Origin: an uncultured Clostridia bacterium
GTDB lineage: Bacteria > Bacillota > Clostridia > Oscillospirales > Ruminococcaceae
Assembly: GCA_937891895.1 (NCBI GenBank)
Contig: CALATN010000256.1
Coordinates: 1 to 25,572, forward strand
DNA: 25,572 bases
Reading direction: 5' to 3'
This document shows positions 15,561-22,216 of this stretch, in pieces. The position numbers were made by a program, and so were the translations under genes. Under the pieces are notes generated by a model that saw only the letters and a program-made list of their open reading frames with translations, had not been told where the DNA came from and did not search any database. Numbering within the stretch: the first letter of the stretch is position 1; every line of letters begins with the position of its first letter.

Positions 15561-17396
15561 TTACTTAGCAAGTCTTGCTTCGAGAGCGTCGAGCTGTGCT
15601 TCGAGAGCAGCAGGGATACGGCCGCCCTTAGCAGCGATGTCTTCGCTGTAGTATCTTCTCATTTCAGCGATTTCAGCTGTCCAGAGATCCTTGTCAACTG
15701 CAAGGAGCTTATCCATAACTGCGGGAGTAACTTCGTCTTCGATACCTTCAACATTGATGTCGCCCTTCTTGGGGAGGTAACCGATAGCTGTTTCTTCAGC
15801 GTCGATTTCGTCGTCACATCTCTTGATGATCCAGTCGAGAACTCTCATGTTGTCGCCGAAACCAGGCCACATGAAGTTGCCTTCTTCGTCCTGCTTGAAC
15901 CAGTTAACGTTGAAGATCTTAGGAGCCTTGTCGCCGAGCTTTTCGCCCATTTCGAGCCAGTGTGCCCAGTAGTCGCCAACGTTGTAGCCGATGAATGGCT
16001 TCATAGCCATTGGGTCGTGACGGAGAACGCCTACTGCACCTGTTGCAGCAGCTGTTGTTTCAGAGGAAACAGCAGAGCCCATGTATGTGCCGTGTGTCCA
16101 GTCGAAGGACTGATATACGAGAGGAGTTGTGGAAGCACGTCTGCCGCCGAAGATGATAGCGGAAACAGGAACACCCTGTGGGTTGTTGAATTCAGGGGAG
16201 ATGCATGGGCAATTTTCAGCTGGAGCTGTAAATCTGGAGTTAGGGTGAGCGAGCTTCTGTGGCTTGCCGTCTTCGCCCTTTACAGATGTGAACTCAACGC
16301 CGTTAACCTTAGCACCCTTCCATTCTGTAGCATTTACAGGAGGATTCTTGTCGAGGCCTTCCCACCAAACTGTCATATCATCATTGTTGATAGCAACGTT
16401 TGTGAAGATTGTGTTCTTCATTGTGGAAGCAAGAGCGTTGTAGTTGGATTTGGAGTTTGTACCGGGAGCAACGCCGAAGAAGCCGTTTTCTGGGTTGATA
16501 GCGTAGAGTCTGCCGTCTTCGCCCTGCTTCATCCAAGCGATGTCGTCACCAACTGTGAATACTTCGTAACCGTCCTTGCGGTATCCCTCCGGTGGGATGA
16601 GCATAGCAAGGTTTGTCTTGCCGCAAGCGGATGGGAAAGCAGCAGTGATGTACTTGATTTCGCCGTTTGGCTTCTTAACGCCGAGGATGAGCATGTGTTC
16701 AGCCATCCAGCCTTCGTTCTTACCCTGGTAGGAAGCGATACGAAGAGCAAAGCACTTCTTGCCGAGGAGAACGTTACCGCCGTAAGCGGAGTTAACGGAC
16801 CAGATTGCGTTGTCTTCAGGGAAGTGAACGATGTATCTCTTTTCAGGGTCAACGTCAGCCTTGGAGTGGAGACATCTTACAAAGTCGTTGGACTCGTTGC
16901 CGAAAGCGTCCATAACTTCCTTACCCATTCTTGTCATGATGTTCATGTTGAGAACAACGTAGATAGAGTCAGTGATTTCAACACCAACCTTAGCGATTGG
17001 GGAACCGATTGGACCCATGGAGTAAGGGATGATGTACATTGTTCTGTCCTTCATAACGCCATCGTAGAGAGGAGTGAGCTTAGCGTACATTTCCTGTGGG
17101 TCGCACCAGTTGTTTGTAGGACCTGCATCTTCCTTGTTCTTGCAGCAGATGAAAGTTCTGTCCTCTACACGAGCAACGTCGTTAGGGAGAGTTCTGTGGT
17201 AAAGACAGCCAGGGAGCTTATCCTGGTTGAGCTTAAACATCTTATCCTTGCTATCATCAGGAAGAGCGCAAACCTCTTCGGTAAGAGCGTCGAGCTGTTC
17301 CTTTGAGCCATCGATCCAAACAACGTTTGCAGGCTTGCAGAGAGCAACCATTTCATCAATCCACTTGAGGATGTTAGGGTTCTGAGTAAGTGACAT
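15561..17396 (-). CDS. pckG: Phosphoenolpyruvate carboxykinase (GTP)
   Basis: The enzyme interconverts oxaloacetate plus GTP and PEP plus CO2 plus GDP. In ruminal and gut anaerobes it often runs towards oxaloacetate for succinate formation. The 611-residue length and motifs are those of the GTP class: the kinase P-loop ACGKTN (257-262) with the hyper-reactive Cys258, the metal-binding GDDIAW (283-288), and the later FGGRRASTTPLVYQ and SAVSSETTAAA segments. All expected residues seem intact. An AAGGAG site stands 9 bases before the ATG at 17396. The gene is monocistronic, with a TTGACT/TATAAT promoter about 90 bases upstream and a strong terminator. Codon use is highly biased, consistent with high expression, and this produces a long antisense open frame that is not a gene. 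Confidence 0.96.
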   Translation of the reverse strand: MSLTQNPNILKWIDEMVALCKPANVVWIDGSKEQLDALTEEVCALPDDSKDKMFKLNQDKLPGCLYHRTLPNDVARVEDRTFICCKNKEDAGPTNNWCDPQEMYAKLTPLYDGVMKDRTMYIIPYSMGPIGSPIAKVGVEITDSIYVVLNMNIMTRMGKEVMDAFGNESNDFVRCLHSKADVDPEKRYIVHFPEDNAIWSVNSAYGGNVLLGKKCFALRIASYQGKNEGWMAEHMLILGVKKPNGEIKYITAAFPSACGKTNLAMLIPPEGYRKDGYEVFTVGDDIAWMKQGEDGRLYAINPENGFFGVAPGTNSKSNYNALASTMKNTIFTNVAINNDDMTVWWEGLDKNPPVNATEWKGAKVNGVEFTSVKGEDGKPQKLAHPNSRFTAPAENCPCISPEFNNPQGVPVSAIIFGGRRASTTPLVYQSFDWTHGTYMGSAVSSETTAAATGAVGVLRHDPMAMKPFIGYNVGDYWAHWLEMGEKLGDKAPKIFNVNWFKQDEEGNFMWPGFGDNMRVLDWIIKRCDDEIDAEETAIGYLPKKGDINVEGIEDEVTPAVMDKLLAVDKDLWTAEIAEMRRYYSEDIAAKGGRIPAALEAQLDALEARLAK

Positions 17397-17493
17397 AATT
17401 TACAACTCCTTATAGAATTTTGAAATAAAATCCGAATGTCTATGCAATTTGGGATAATATGCCGCAAAAACATTCAAATTTTCCACATATACT

Positions 17494-17522
17494 ATTATAC
17501 TTTATTCCCGTCAATAAGTCAA
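17494..17522 (-). promoter_or_regulatory. Sigma-A promoter for pckG (minus strand)
   Basis: On the minus strand TTGACT (17522-17517), 17 bases, TATAAT (17499-17494). The leader of about 90 bases shows no clear riboswitch. Confidence 0.85.
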
Positions 17523-17688
17523 GGGTGATTTGAAATTTTCATTATCCCAACACAACAATTTTTCGGGAGTTTTTTCGGCATAATGCACTTAAAAGAGGGT
17601 GAATGACAACTTTTTAACAATTTGTTCCTTAAAATGGATAAAAAGCGAAGAAAGTAAAAATGAAATTTTGATTTTGAAAACTTGCAAA
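17523..17688. other. AT-rich intergenic stretch with no recognised gene
   Basis: Together with the pckG leader this belongs to a 334-base gene-free region (17397-17730). The part upstream of the pckG promoter holds several T and A runs but no clear hairpin, RNA gene or ribosome binding site with a convincing frame. I see nothing functional in it beyond the flanking promoter and terminator. Confidence 0.5.
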
Positions 17689-17716
17689 ATGCGTACCCGA
17701 AAAATCGGATACGCAT
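17689..17716 (-). terminator. Terminator after the DUF4358 lipoprotein gene (minus strand)
   Basis: Twelve-base arms ATGCGTATCCGA (17716-17705) and TCGGGTACGCAT (17700-17689) on the minus strand pair around TTTT, with one G-U pair; the tail TTTGCAAGTTTTC is moderately T-rich. Confidence 0.8.
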
Positions 17717-17730
17717 CTGATAAGTATGGA

Positions 17731-18414
17731 TTAAAGAGCCTTGAGAGCTTCAACGATAGCAGTTTCAGCTTCAGCAGCGGAGCCTGCAAGAATGAAGTAA
17801 GCGTAGTTGCCTTCTGTGCCTACGATGGAAGCTTCTGCAAGTTCAACATCGTTAGGGTACCAGGCATCCTGTGTGATAGCCTTTTCGCGGCGTGCGTCAA
17901 GGTCAGCCTTTGCAGCGTCAACGTCGTCAGCCTCGATGATGATGATTTCGCTCATTGTAGCGCTCATAGGGCACTGCATAACCATGAAGTTGCGGTAGTT
18001 AGCGTTTGCAGGGTCAATCATGAAGTATTCTGTGAGCATCATTTCGTCAGTAATTTCCATCATTGCAGGCCATTCGCCGACAGCAAGTGCAGCGTCAACA
18101 ACGCCCTGAAGCGGATTTGCACCAACCTCGCCCTCGTCCTCGGAAGGAACTTCGTCCTCAGCAGGCTCGTCAGCGGATTCTTCAGTTTCAGCAGGAACTT
18201 CCTCAAGAGTTTCAGCAGTAGTTTCATCTGTAACTTCTTCGGAAATGATGATGTCGCCTTCAACAGCTGTATCGTTTACGGTTTCGTCAGTAACTTCAGC
18301 AATTGTTGTATCTGCAGTTGTTTCGTCGGATGGTACGTTAGTGTCCTTGCCGCAGGCTGTGAACATAGCAGCACACATAGCGATTGCGGAAATCATAGCT
18401 ATAATCTTTTTCAT
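17731..18414 (-). CDS. DUF4358-like lipoprotein
   Basis: The 227-residue protein starts at the ATG at 18414, 9 bases after GAAAGGA, giving the signal MKKIIAMISAIAMCAAMFTA followed by the lipidated Cys21. Residues 26-100 are a low-complexity Thr/Glu/Asp/Val-rich linker that probably spans the cell wall. Residues about 100-225 resemble the DUF4358 domain of Clostridia lipoproteins: an early PMMEITDEMMLTEYFMIDP segment, a central ATMSEIIIIEADDVDAAKAD, then LDARREKAI. The function of that domain is unknown. The gene is transcribed alone, with promoter, leader hairpin and terminator all visible. The lipobox has Phe at -3, which is tolerated. The family name is from memory and moderately sure; the lipoprotein call is firm. 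Confidence 0.8.
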   Translation of the reverse strand: MKKIIAMISAIAMCAAMFTACGKDTNVPSDETTADTTIAEVTDETVNDTAVEGDIIISEEVTDETTAETLEEVPAETEESADEPAEDEVPSEDEGEVGANPLQGVVDAALAVGEWPAMMEITDEMMLTEYFMIDPANANYRNFMVMQCPMSATMSEIIIIEADDVDAAKADLDARREKAITQDAWYPNDVELAEASIVGTEGNYAYFILAGSAAEAETAIVEALKAL

Positions 18415-18442
18415 ATTTTTAATTCCTTTCATTTGAACAACT

Positions 18443-18460
18443 TTAAGGGTGTTCCCTTAA
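18443..18460 (-). promoter_or_regulatory. Small hairpin in the leader of the DUF4358 gene
   Basis: TTAAGGG and CCCTTAA are perfect 7-base arms around a 4-base loop, between the -10 box and the ribosome binding site. It may be an RNA hairpin that protects the message, or an operator; there is no T run. Confidence 0.45.
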
Positions 18461-18469
18461 GCCAAACTA

Positions 18470-18497
18470 ATTATAGCATGCTAAACAAAAAATGCAA
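18470..18497 (-). promoter_or_regulatory. Promoter for the DUF4358 lipoprotein gene (minus strand)
   Basis: On the minus strand TTGCAT (18497-18492), 16 bases, TATAAT (18475-18470), with TG one base before the -10, making it an extended -10 promoter. Confidence 0.75.
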
Positions 18498-18576
18498 GCG
18501 ATTTTTATAACATTTAACGATTGCGTAACAATTTGTCATCACGCTGTAACTGATTATGAAGCTTTTGCACAAAATG

Positions 18577-19155
18577 TCAATTGGTTTCAGCACTTGTTTG
18601 GGTCAGGATTTCCATTTCTTCCATTTCGTCAAGCGTAGCAAACCCTTTTATTTCCGCAGCAAGCGCCGCCTCAGGGATTTCCATAAGTACGGGCTCCAGC
18701 TTTTCGCTGTCGAAGGTGATACGGTAAAGTAAGCCGCCAGCTTCCCCCTCGTAGTACATACCCTCCTCGGTTTCTGTGCAGGAAAGCTTGCTTAAAGCGG
18801 CATTGTCCAGTGCCTTGAAAATCAGAGCAAAAGCTGCCTTGTCACGAATATTTTCAGCAGTAATATCAAACTCAAGCCCGTCAAGCTGAGCCTTCACTCC
18901 ATCACTGTTCATCTGAATTTCCAGTCCCGCAATAGTGTCGGGGGAGCCCACACTCATCTGCCAGAACTCCGTGCCGAAGCGCTTCACCGTGCAGGAAAAC
19001 TCCAGTTCACCCGCCTGTACCGACATTTCCGCCGTGTACTGCTTGTCAAGGTCGGGAGTTTTTGCAAGGAAGCTGACACCGCTGTTGTTGCAAGCCGTGC
19101 AGACAAAAAGAATAATTAGCAATACGATTGACACAGCTTTTCTGAATTTGCCCAT
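18577..19155 (-). CDS. Unrecognised lipoprotein
   Basis: No family is recognised. The ATG at 19155 is chosen because GGAGGG lies 7 bases upstream; the ATG at 19170 precedes that site. The 192-residue product starts MGKFRKAVSIVLLIILFVC and then TACN, a lipoprotein signal with an unusual Cys at -3. The mature protein is about 170 residues, beta-rich in appearance and acidic, with a pattern (AEMSVQAGELEFSCTVKRFG then DGLEFDIT) reminiscent of outer-surface lipoproteins that carry hydrophobic cargo, though this is only a resemblance. It is the last gene of an operon led by a DUF6106-like gene and lies 52 bases after nnr. A hairpin overlaps its ribosome binding site. No clear terminator follows. 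Confidence 0.75.
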   Translation of the reverse strand: MGKFRKAVSIVLLIILFVCTACNNSGVSFLAKTPDLDKQYTAEMSVQAGELEFSCTVKRFGTEFWQMSVGSPDTIAGLEIQMNSDGVKAQLDGLEFDITAENIRDKAAFALIFKALDNAALSKLSCTETEEGMYYEGEAGGLLYRITFDSEKLEPVLMEIPEAALAAEIKGFATLDEMEEMEILTQTSAETN

Positions 19156-19161
19156 AAAAAT

Positions 19162-19186
19162 GCCCTCCATTCAAAGAACAGAGGGC
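19162..19186 (-). promoter_or_regulatory. Hairpin that covers the ribosome binding site of the lipoprotein gene
   Basis: On the minus strand GCCCTC (19186-19181) can pair with GAGGGC (19167-19162). The second arm contains most of the GGAGGG ribosome binding site, and five T follow before the ATG. It could act as a weak attenuator or lower translation relative to nnr. Confidence 0.4.
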
Positions 19187-19207
19187 TGATATGTATTTAC
19201 CTTTGCC

Positions 19208-20725
19208 TTATCTGTTCCATTTCTTGAACACAAAAGGCAGATTTTCAATCACATCGGAAGGAAGCATACCCATCTCGGACAGCTTTTCAGCCGTCAGGTC
19301 AGCCGCCGCACCGTGTACAAACACGCCAGCTGCAGCCGCATCAACAGGTTCAAGTCCCTGTGCCGCAAATGCCGCAATAATTCCCGTCAGCACGTCACCG
19401 CTGCCGCCCCTGCTTAAACCTGGGTTGCCAGCGGGGATAACGTAAGCCTTGCCCTTGCCCACAACGATAGTGGGAGTACCCTTTGCAACAACGGTTACGC
19501 CGTACTCTCTCGACAGATTTACCGCAAGTGTGAGCCTGTCAGCAACAGCCTCCTCCACGGTTGTTCCGCAGAGCCTTGCAAGCTCGCCCGCGTGAGGTGT
19601 GATAATCAGTTCTGCTTTTTTGTCCCTGATTATATCTATGTTGTCCGCAAGGCAATTTATTCCATCTGCATCAAGAATTACGGTACAAGCCGCATTTGTG
19701 ATGATTTTTTCAACAAGCTTCTTTGTTTCGGCTGTCACGGAAAGCCCGCAGCCCACAGCAACAGCATCCTTGCCGTCACATTCCTTTGCAACGGAGTCAG
19801 CGTCAAGCTTGTCCGTAACAACGTACATAGCCTCAGGCATAGCCGCCGCAATTCTGCTTATCACGGTTTCAGATGAAGCGAGCGTAACAAGTCCCGCACC
19901 CGAACGAAGCGCCGCCTTTGTTGAAAGCGCCGCCGCACCGCTCATATTTGCACAGCCCGCAACATTGAGCAGTTTGCCGAAGTCGCCCTTGTGGGAATTT
20001 TTCGCACGTTTCGGGAACAGCGGAGCAACGTCCTTTTCCTCAAAAAGTGCAGGCAGAAGCTCAATTCCCGCCGCCGCCTTTGCAGGCAGACCGATTTCGC
20101 CCACGACGATTTCGCCGCAGTATTCAGCAAGCGGCTCAAAAAGCATACCTATTTTCTTGTAACCGAAGGTCACGGTGTAATCGCACTTCAGCGTGCCTTC
20201 CTCAATCGTACCCTTTAAACAGTCCGCACCTGACGGCACGTCAGCCGCAATCTTGATAGCGGGACTTCTCTGGGCAAAGGAGAAGCAGGCCTTTATCTGC
20301 GGAGGAAGGAAGCCGTGGAAGCCCGTACCGAAAACACAGTCCACGATTACCGCCGCAGAGGCGAACTTTGAGAAAACCTTGTCGATGTTGTCGTTGAGGT
20401 TCAGCACCTCAACCCCGTGCACGCCGCTGAGCTCGCAGTATTCCATAGCCGCAAGCTCGGTTGACGGGTCACCGCAGGCCAGAACAACAGTAACGTTTGC
20501 GCCGCTTTCAGCCAACAGACGAGCCGCAACAAAGCCGTCGCCGCCGTTGTTGCCGCTGCCGCAGACAAACACTACCCCCGAAGAAATGTCGGTTTCCTGA
20601 CCGATTTTGTAAATGAGCATAGTAAGAGCGCCGCCTGCGTTTTCCATAAGCTCGCGGCAGGAAACTCCGTTCTTCTCGGAATTTTCCTCGATTGTTTTCA
20701 TTTGCTTAGGTGTAGGAAAAATCAT
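19208..20725 (-). CDS. nnr: Bifunctional NAD(P)H-hydrate repair enzyme Nnr (epimerase and ADP-dependent dehydratase)
   Basis: The protein repairs damaged NAD(P)H. Its N-terminal domain epimerises R- and S-NAD(P)HX and its C-terminal domain dehydrates S-NAD(P)HX using ADP (ATP in eukaryotes). The 505-residue length is normal for the fused form. The epimerase part (1-220) shows CGSGNNGGDGFVAARLL (55-71), DCVFGTGFHG and ADVPSGAD. The dehydratase part (about 225-500) has the ribokinase-like core: KAALRSGAGLVTLAS, DADGINCLA, LIITPHAGELARL, and the catalytic GGSGDVLTGI (440-449). It follows the AcpS-like gene by 15 bases with a GGGGG ribosome binding site, as acpS and yjeF-type genes do in many Firmicutes. 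Nothing in it looks broken. Confidence 0.95.
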   Translation of the reverse strand: MIFPTPKQMKTIEENSEKNGVSCRELMENAGGALTMLIYKIGQETDISSGVVFVCGSGNNGGDGFVAARLLAESGANVTVVLACGDPSTELAAMEYCELSGVHGVEVLNLNDNIDKVFSKFASAAVIVDCVFGTGFHGFLPPQIKACFSFAQRSPAIKIAADVPSGADCLKGTIEEGTLKCDYTVTFGYKKIGMLFEPLAEYCGEIVVGEIGLPAKAAAGIELLPALFEEKDVAPLFPKRAKNSHKGDFGKLLNVAGCANMSGAAALSTKAALRSGAGLVTLASSETVISRIAAAMPEAMYVVTDKLDADSVAKECDGKDAVAVGCGLSVTAETKKLVEKIITNAACTVILDADGINCLADNIDIIRDKKAELIITPHAGELARLCGTTVEEAVADRLTLAVNLSREYGVTVVAKGTPTIVVGKGKAYVIPAGNPGLSRGGSGDVLTGIIAAFAAQGLEPVDAAAAGVFVHGAAADLTAEKLSEMGMLPSDVIENLPFVFKKWNR

Positions 20726-20740
20726 CTTGCTACCCCCGTA

Positions 20741-21100
20741 TTATTCGTAGAATGTAACAATTCCCGAAGCGATATTCTTTGTGTGAGAACAGCTTACAGC
20801 TACTCTGCACTTCTTAGCGGCAAAAACCTTCTTGCCCTTACCCGAAAGGCTGATGTAATAAGCGCCGCTGTAATCGGTGAGCACGGAAATCTCGTTGAGG
20901 CTGATGCCTGTTGAGTTGATGCCCATAGCCTTGAGAAAGGCAAACTTAGCGGCAAACATTTCGCCCATTGCAAACATAGGGAAATGTCTTTCCATAAGAT
21001 ACTTCATTTCCTGAGGGGAATAATATTTGGCAAGGAATCTTGGCTTGGCAGCCATTTTCTTAAAGCGGTCAAGTTCTACAAGATAGGAGCCAATGGTCAT
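20741..21100 (-). CDS. AcpS-like 4'-phosphopantetheinyl transferase family protein lacking the metal ligands
   Basis: AcpS transfers phosphopantetheine from CoA to acyl carrier protein and needs magnesium held by an Asp in the N-terminal GxDIVEI motif and a Glu in the AAKEA motif. The 119-residue product aligns well: TIGSYLVELDRF at the start, then MFAAKFAFLKAMG (48-60), and VSCSHTKNIASGIV at the end. However, Tyr6 stands where the Asp is expected and Phe53 where the Glu is expected, so both acidic ligands are lost. It may be inactive, use other residues, or play a regulatory role. Placement next to nnr is the usual acpS neighbourhood. GAAAGGA precedes the ATG at 21100. Whether a standard AcpS exists elsewhere in the genome is not visible here. 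Confidence 0.8.
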   Translation of the reverse strand: MTIGSYLVELDRFKKMAAKPRFLAKYYSPQEMKYLMERHFPMFAMGEMFAAKFAFLKAMGINSTGISLNEISVLTDYSGAYYISLSGKGKKVFAAKKCRVAVSCSHTKNIASGIVTFYE

Positions 21101-21146
21101 AAAAATACATCCTTTCGGTCAATTATAGTTGTGGTGGGATTTATAC

Positions 21147-21680
21147 TTATTGCTTGTTAAGATTAACCTTGAGCTGTCTTGGAAGGAAAGGTCTGATAGC
21201 CTCGATAACCTTTTCCTCTGCGGAAATGATAAGGCGGACCTTGCCTGCCGAAGCGTGGGTGAAGTCAGCGTACCACATTTCGGTTTCAGCGCCGCTGAGG
21301 CTGTTTCCCACAGCGCTTACGATAGTAACGCTGCTGTCGATTTCGGATGCGTTTTCGTACTTGCCGAAAGCCTCGAAGGAAGAAACCTTGCCTGTGATAA
21401 GACGTGAGCGCTTTCTCTTGGCGATAATCTTGTCAATGTCGATTTCGCCGTTGGTTACGATATATTCGTACTCCACGTCAAGACCCGTGATAAGATAGTA
21501 GCCGCCGTACATGATACCGCACAGCAACAGAAGCGACACACCCGCAAATGCAGGCATGAACATCATCACGAATGCCAGCACCGCAGTAAGCAGGCACATA
21601 GCAGCCACGAGAAGCACTTTCTTTGCCGTATCTTTGCCGTCAGGGGTCTTCTTTACAATTTGTTCAACAAAAATGTCCAT
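21147..21680 (-). CDS. DUF6106-like membrane protein
   Basis: The 177-residue protein begins at the ATG at 21680 after a strong AGGAGG. It opens MDIFVEQIVKKTPDGKDTAK, then has two adjacent membrane segments (about 20-42 and 45-66) with a very short turn. A cytoplasmic domain of about 110 residues follows, with VEYEYIVTNGEIDIDKIIAK and RSRLITGKVSSFEAFGKY. This layout and these phrases match what I recall as the DUF6106 family of Clostridia, whose function is unknown; the segment also resembles a bacterial PH-like sheet. It leads the four-gene operon with the AcpS-like gene (46 bases later), nnr and a lipoprotein, from an extended -10 promoter. Whether it has anything to do with phosphopantetheine or NADH repair is unknown. 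Confidence 0.75.
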   Translation of the reverse strand: MDIFVEQIVKKTPDGKDTAKKVLLVAAMCLLTAVLAFVMMFMPAFAGVSLLLLCGIMYGGYYLITGLDVEYEYIVTNGEIDIDKIIAKRKRSRLITGKVSSFEAFGKYENASEIDSSVTIVSAVGNSLSGAETEMWYADFTHASAGKVRLIISAEEKVIEAIRPFLPRQLKVNLNKQ

Positions 21681-21719
21681 TTTTGCCTCCTGGATTGAAA
21701 TAGTTTTTGTACAAAATAT

Positions 21720-21748
21720 ATTATAACATACTTTTTTTCAACTTTCAA
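21720..21748 (-). promoter_or_regulatory. Sigma-A promoter for the DUF6106-acpS-nnr operon (minus strand)
   Basis: On the minus strand TTGAAA (21748-21743), 17 bases, TATAAT (21725-21720), with TG one base before the -10. It is back to back with the pheS promoter, the two -35 boxes being 11 bases apart. Confidence 0.85.
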
Positions 21749-21759
21749 GAAAAATTTGC

Positions 21760-21788
21760 TTGCAATTTGTGACAGGATTGTATATAAT
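21760..21788 (+). promoter_or_regulatory. Sigma-A promoter for the T-box leader and pheST
   Basis: TTGCAA (21760-21765), 17 bases, TATAAT (21783-21788). It gives a leader of about 420 bases before pheS. Confidence 0.85.
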
Positions 21789-21829
21789 AGTATTTGTAAT
21801 AATAATCCCGAAACACGATGACCTGGGAA

Positions 21830-21940
21830 AACCAACCGCAAGCGGTTGGTTCCAAGAAATTTTCCGTTGGCAAATTTCTTTTGGCTGTTCGGCTGAAGAA
21901 AATTTATCCGATAAATTCTTGGCTGTATCTTATGGATACA
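21830..21940 (+). repeat. Array of palindromes inside Stem I of the T-box leader
   Basis: Four hairpins follow one another: AACCAACCGC/GCGGTTGGTT (21830-21851), AAGAAATTT/AAATTTCTT (21854-21880), AATTTATC/GATAAATT (21901-21917) and GTATC/GATAC (21925-21939). Ordinary T-box leaders have only a few bases here. The second and third hairpins share the pattern AAGAAA...TTT...AAATT...CTT, so this may be a compound palindromic repeat that was inserted. Confidence 0.6.
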
Positions 21941-22133
21941 GAATTAGTAAGCGTATGGAAAACGGTATACACAGAGAGAGGGGCGTAAGCTGGAAGTCCC
22001 TTTGTACCTCCGTATGACGAATTTCGCTCACGAGTGGTTCTGCTGAAACATCTGCAAGTAGGCGGAAACGTATTTGCTGCGTTAAGGCATAGAGGATGAT
22101 TGTCCTTTGTGGGTGGTTTATAAGCAAGGTTAT

Positions 22134-22169
22134 GCCTTGTCCCGTTCAGGGGCAGGGCTTTATTTTTTT
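22134..22169 (+). terminator. Regulated terminator of the pheST T-box
   Basis: GCCTTGTCCC (22134-22143) pairs with GGGGCAGGGC (22149-22158) around GTTCA, with two G-U pairs, and is followed by TTTATTTTTTT. Its 5' arm overlaps the alternative stem TATGCCTT. Confidence 0.9.
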
Positions 22170-22216
22170 GCATAGAATTCCTCGTAATTTCGGGATAAGG
22201 AAAGGATTGTTTTTTA

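Larger units (their letters stand above)
21808..22170 (+). ncRNA. T-box leader (tRNA-Phe-sensing riboswitch) of pheST
   Basis: The leader carries the ordered T-box landmarks: the K-turn element CGATGA (21816-21821), AGTA (21946-21949), AGAGAG (21973-21978), GCTGGAAG in the distal loop (21989-21996), and a specifier region GAATTTCGC with the Phe codon TTC at 22023-22025 or TTT one base earlier. GAGT (22032-22035) closes the K-turn, and the T-box core GGGTGGT (22111-22117) follows, whose TGGT fits a tRNA ending ACCA. The usual ACCGCG after the core is replaced by TTATAAGC. An antiterminator-side stem AAGGCATA (22084-22091) with TATGCCTT (22131-22138) competes with the terminator arm. Uncharged tRNA-Phe would allow read-through into pheS. 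About 110 extra bases of palindromes lie between CGATGA and AGTA. Confidence 0.85.

Noticed and set aside
15549..17306. Open frame of 585 codons on the plus strand opposite pckG
   Set aside because: It is a shadow of the highly biased codons of the real PEPCK gene. The translation is Val/Ser/Cys-rich and lacks any recognisable domain, and there is no ribosome binding site.
17599..18510. Open frame of 303 codons antisense to the DUF4358 lipoprotein
   Set aside because: The GTG start has GAGG immediately next to it, which is too close, and the frame mirrors a gene with a good signal peptide, promoter and terminator.
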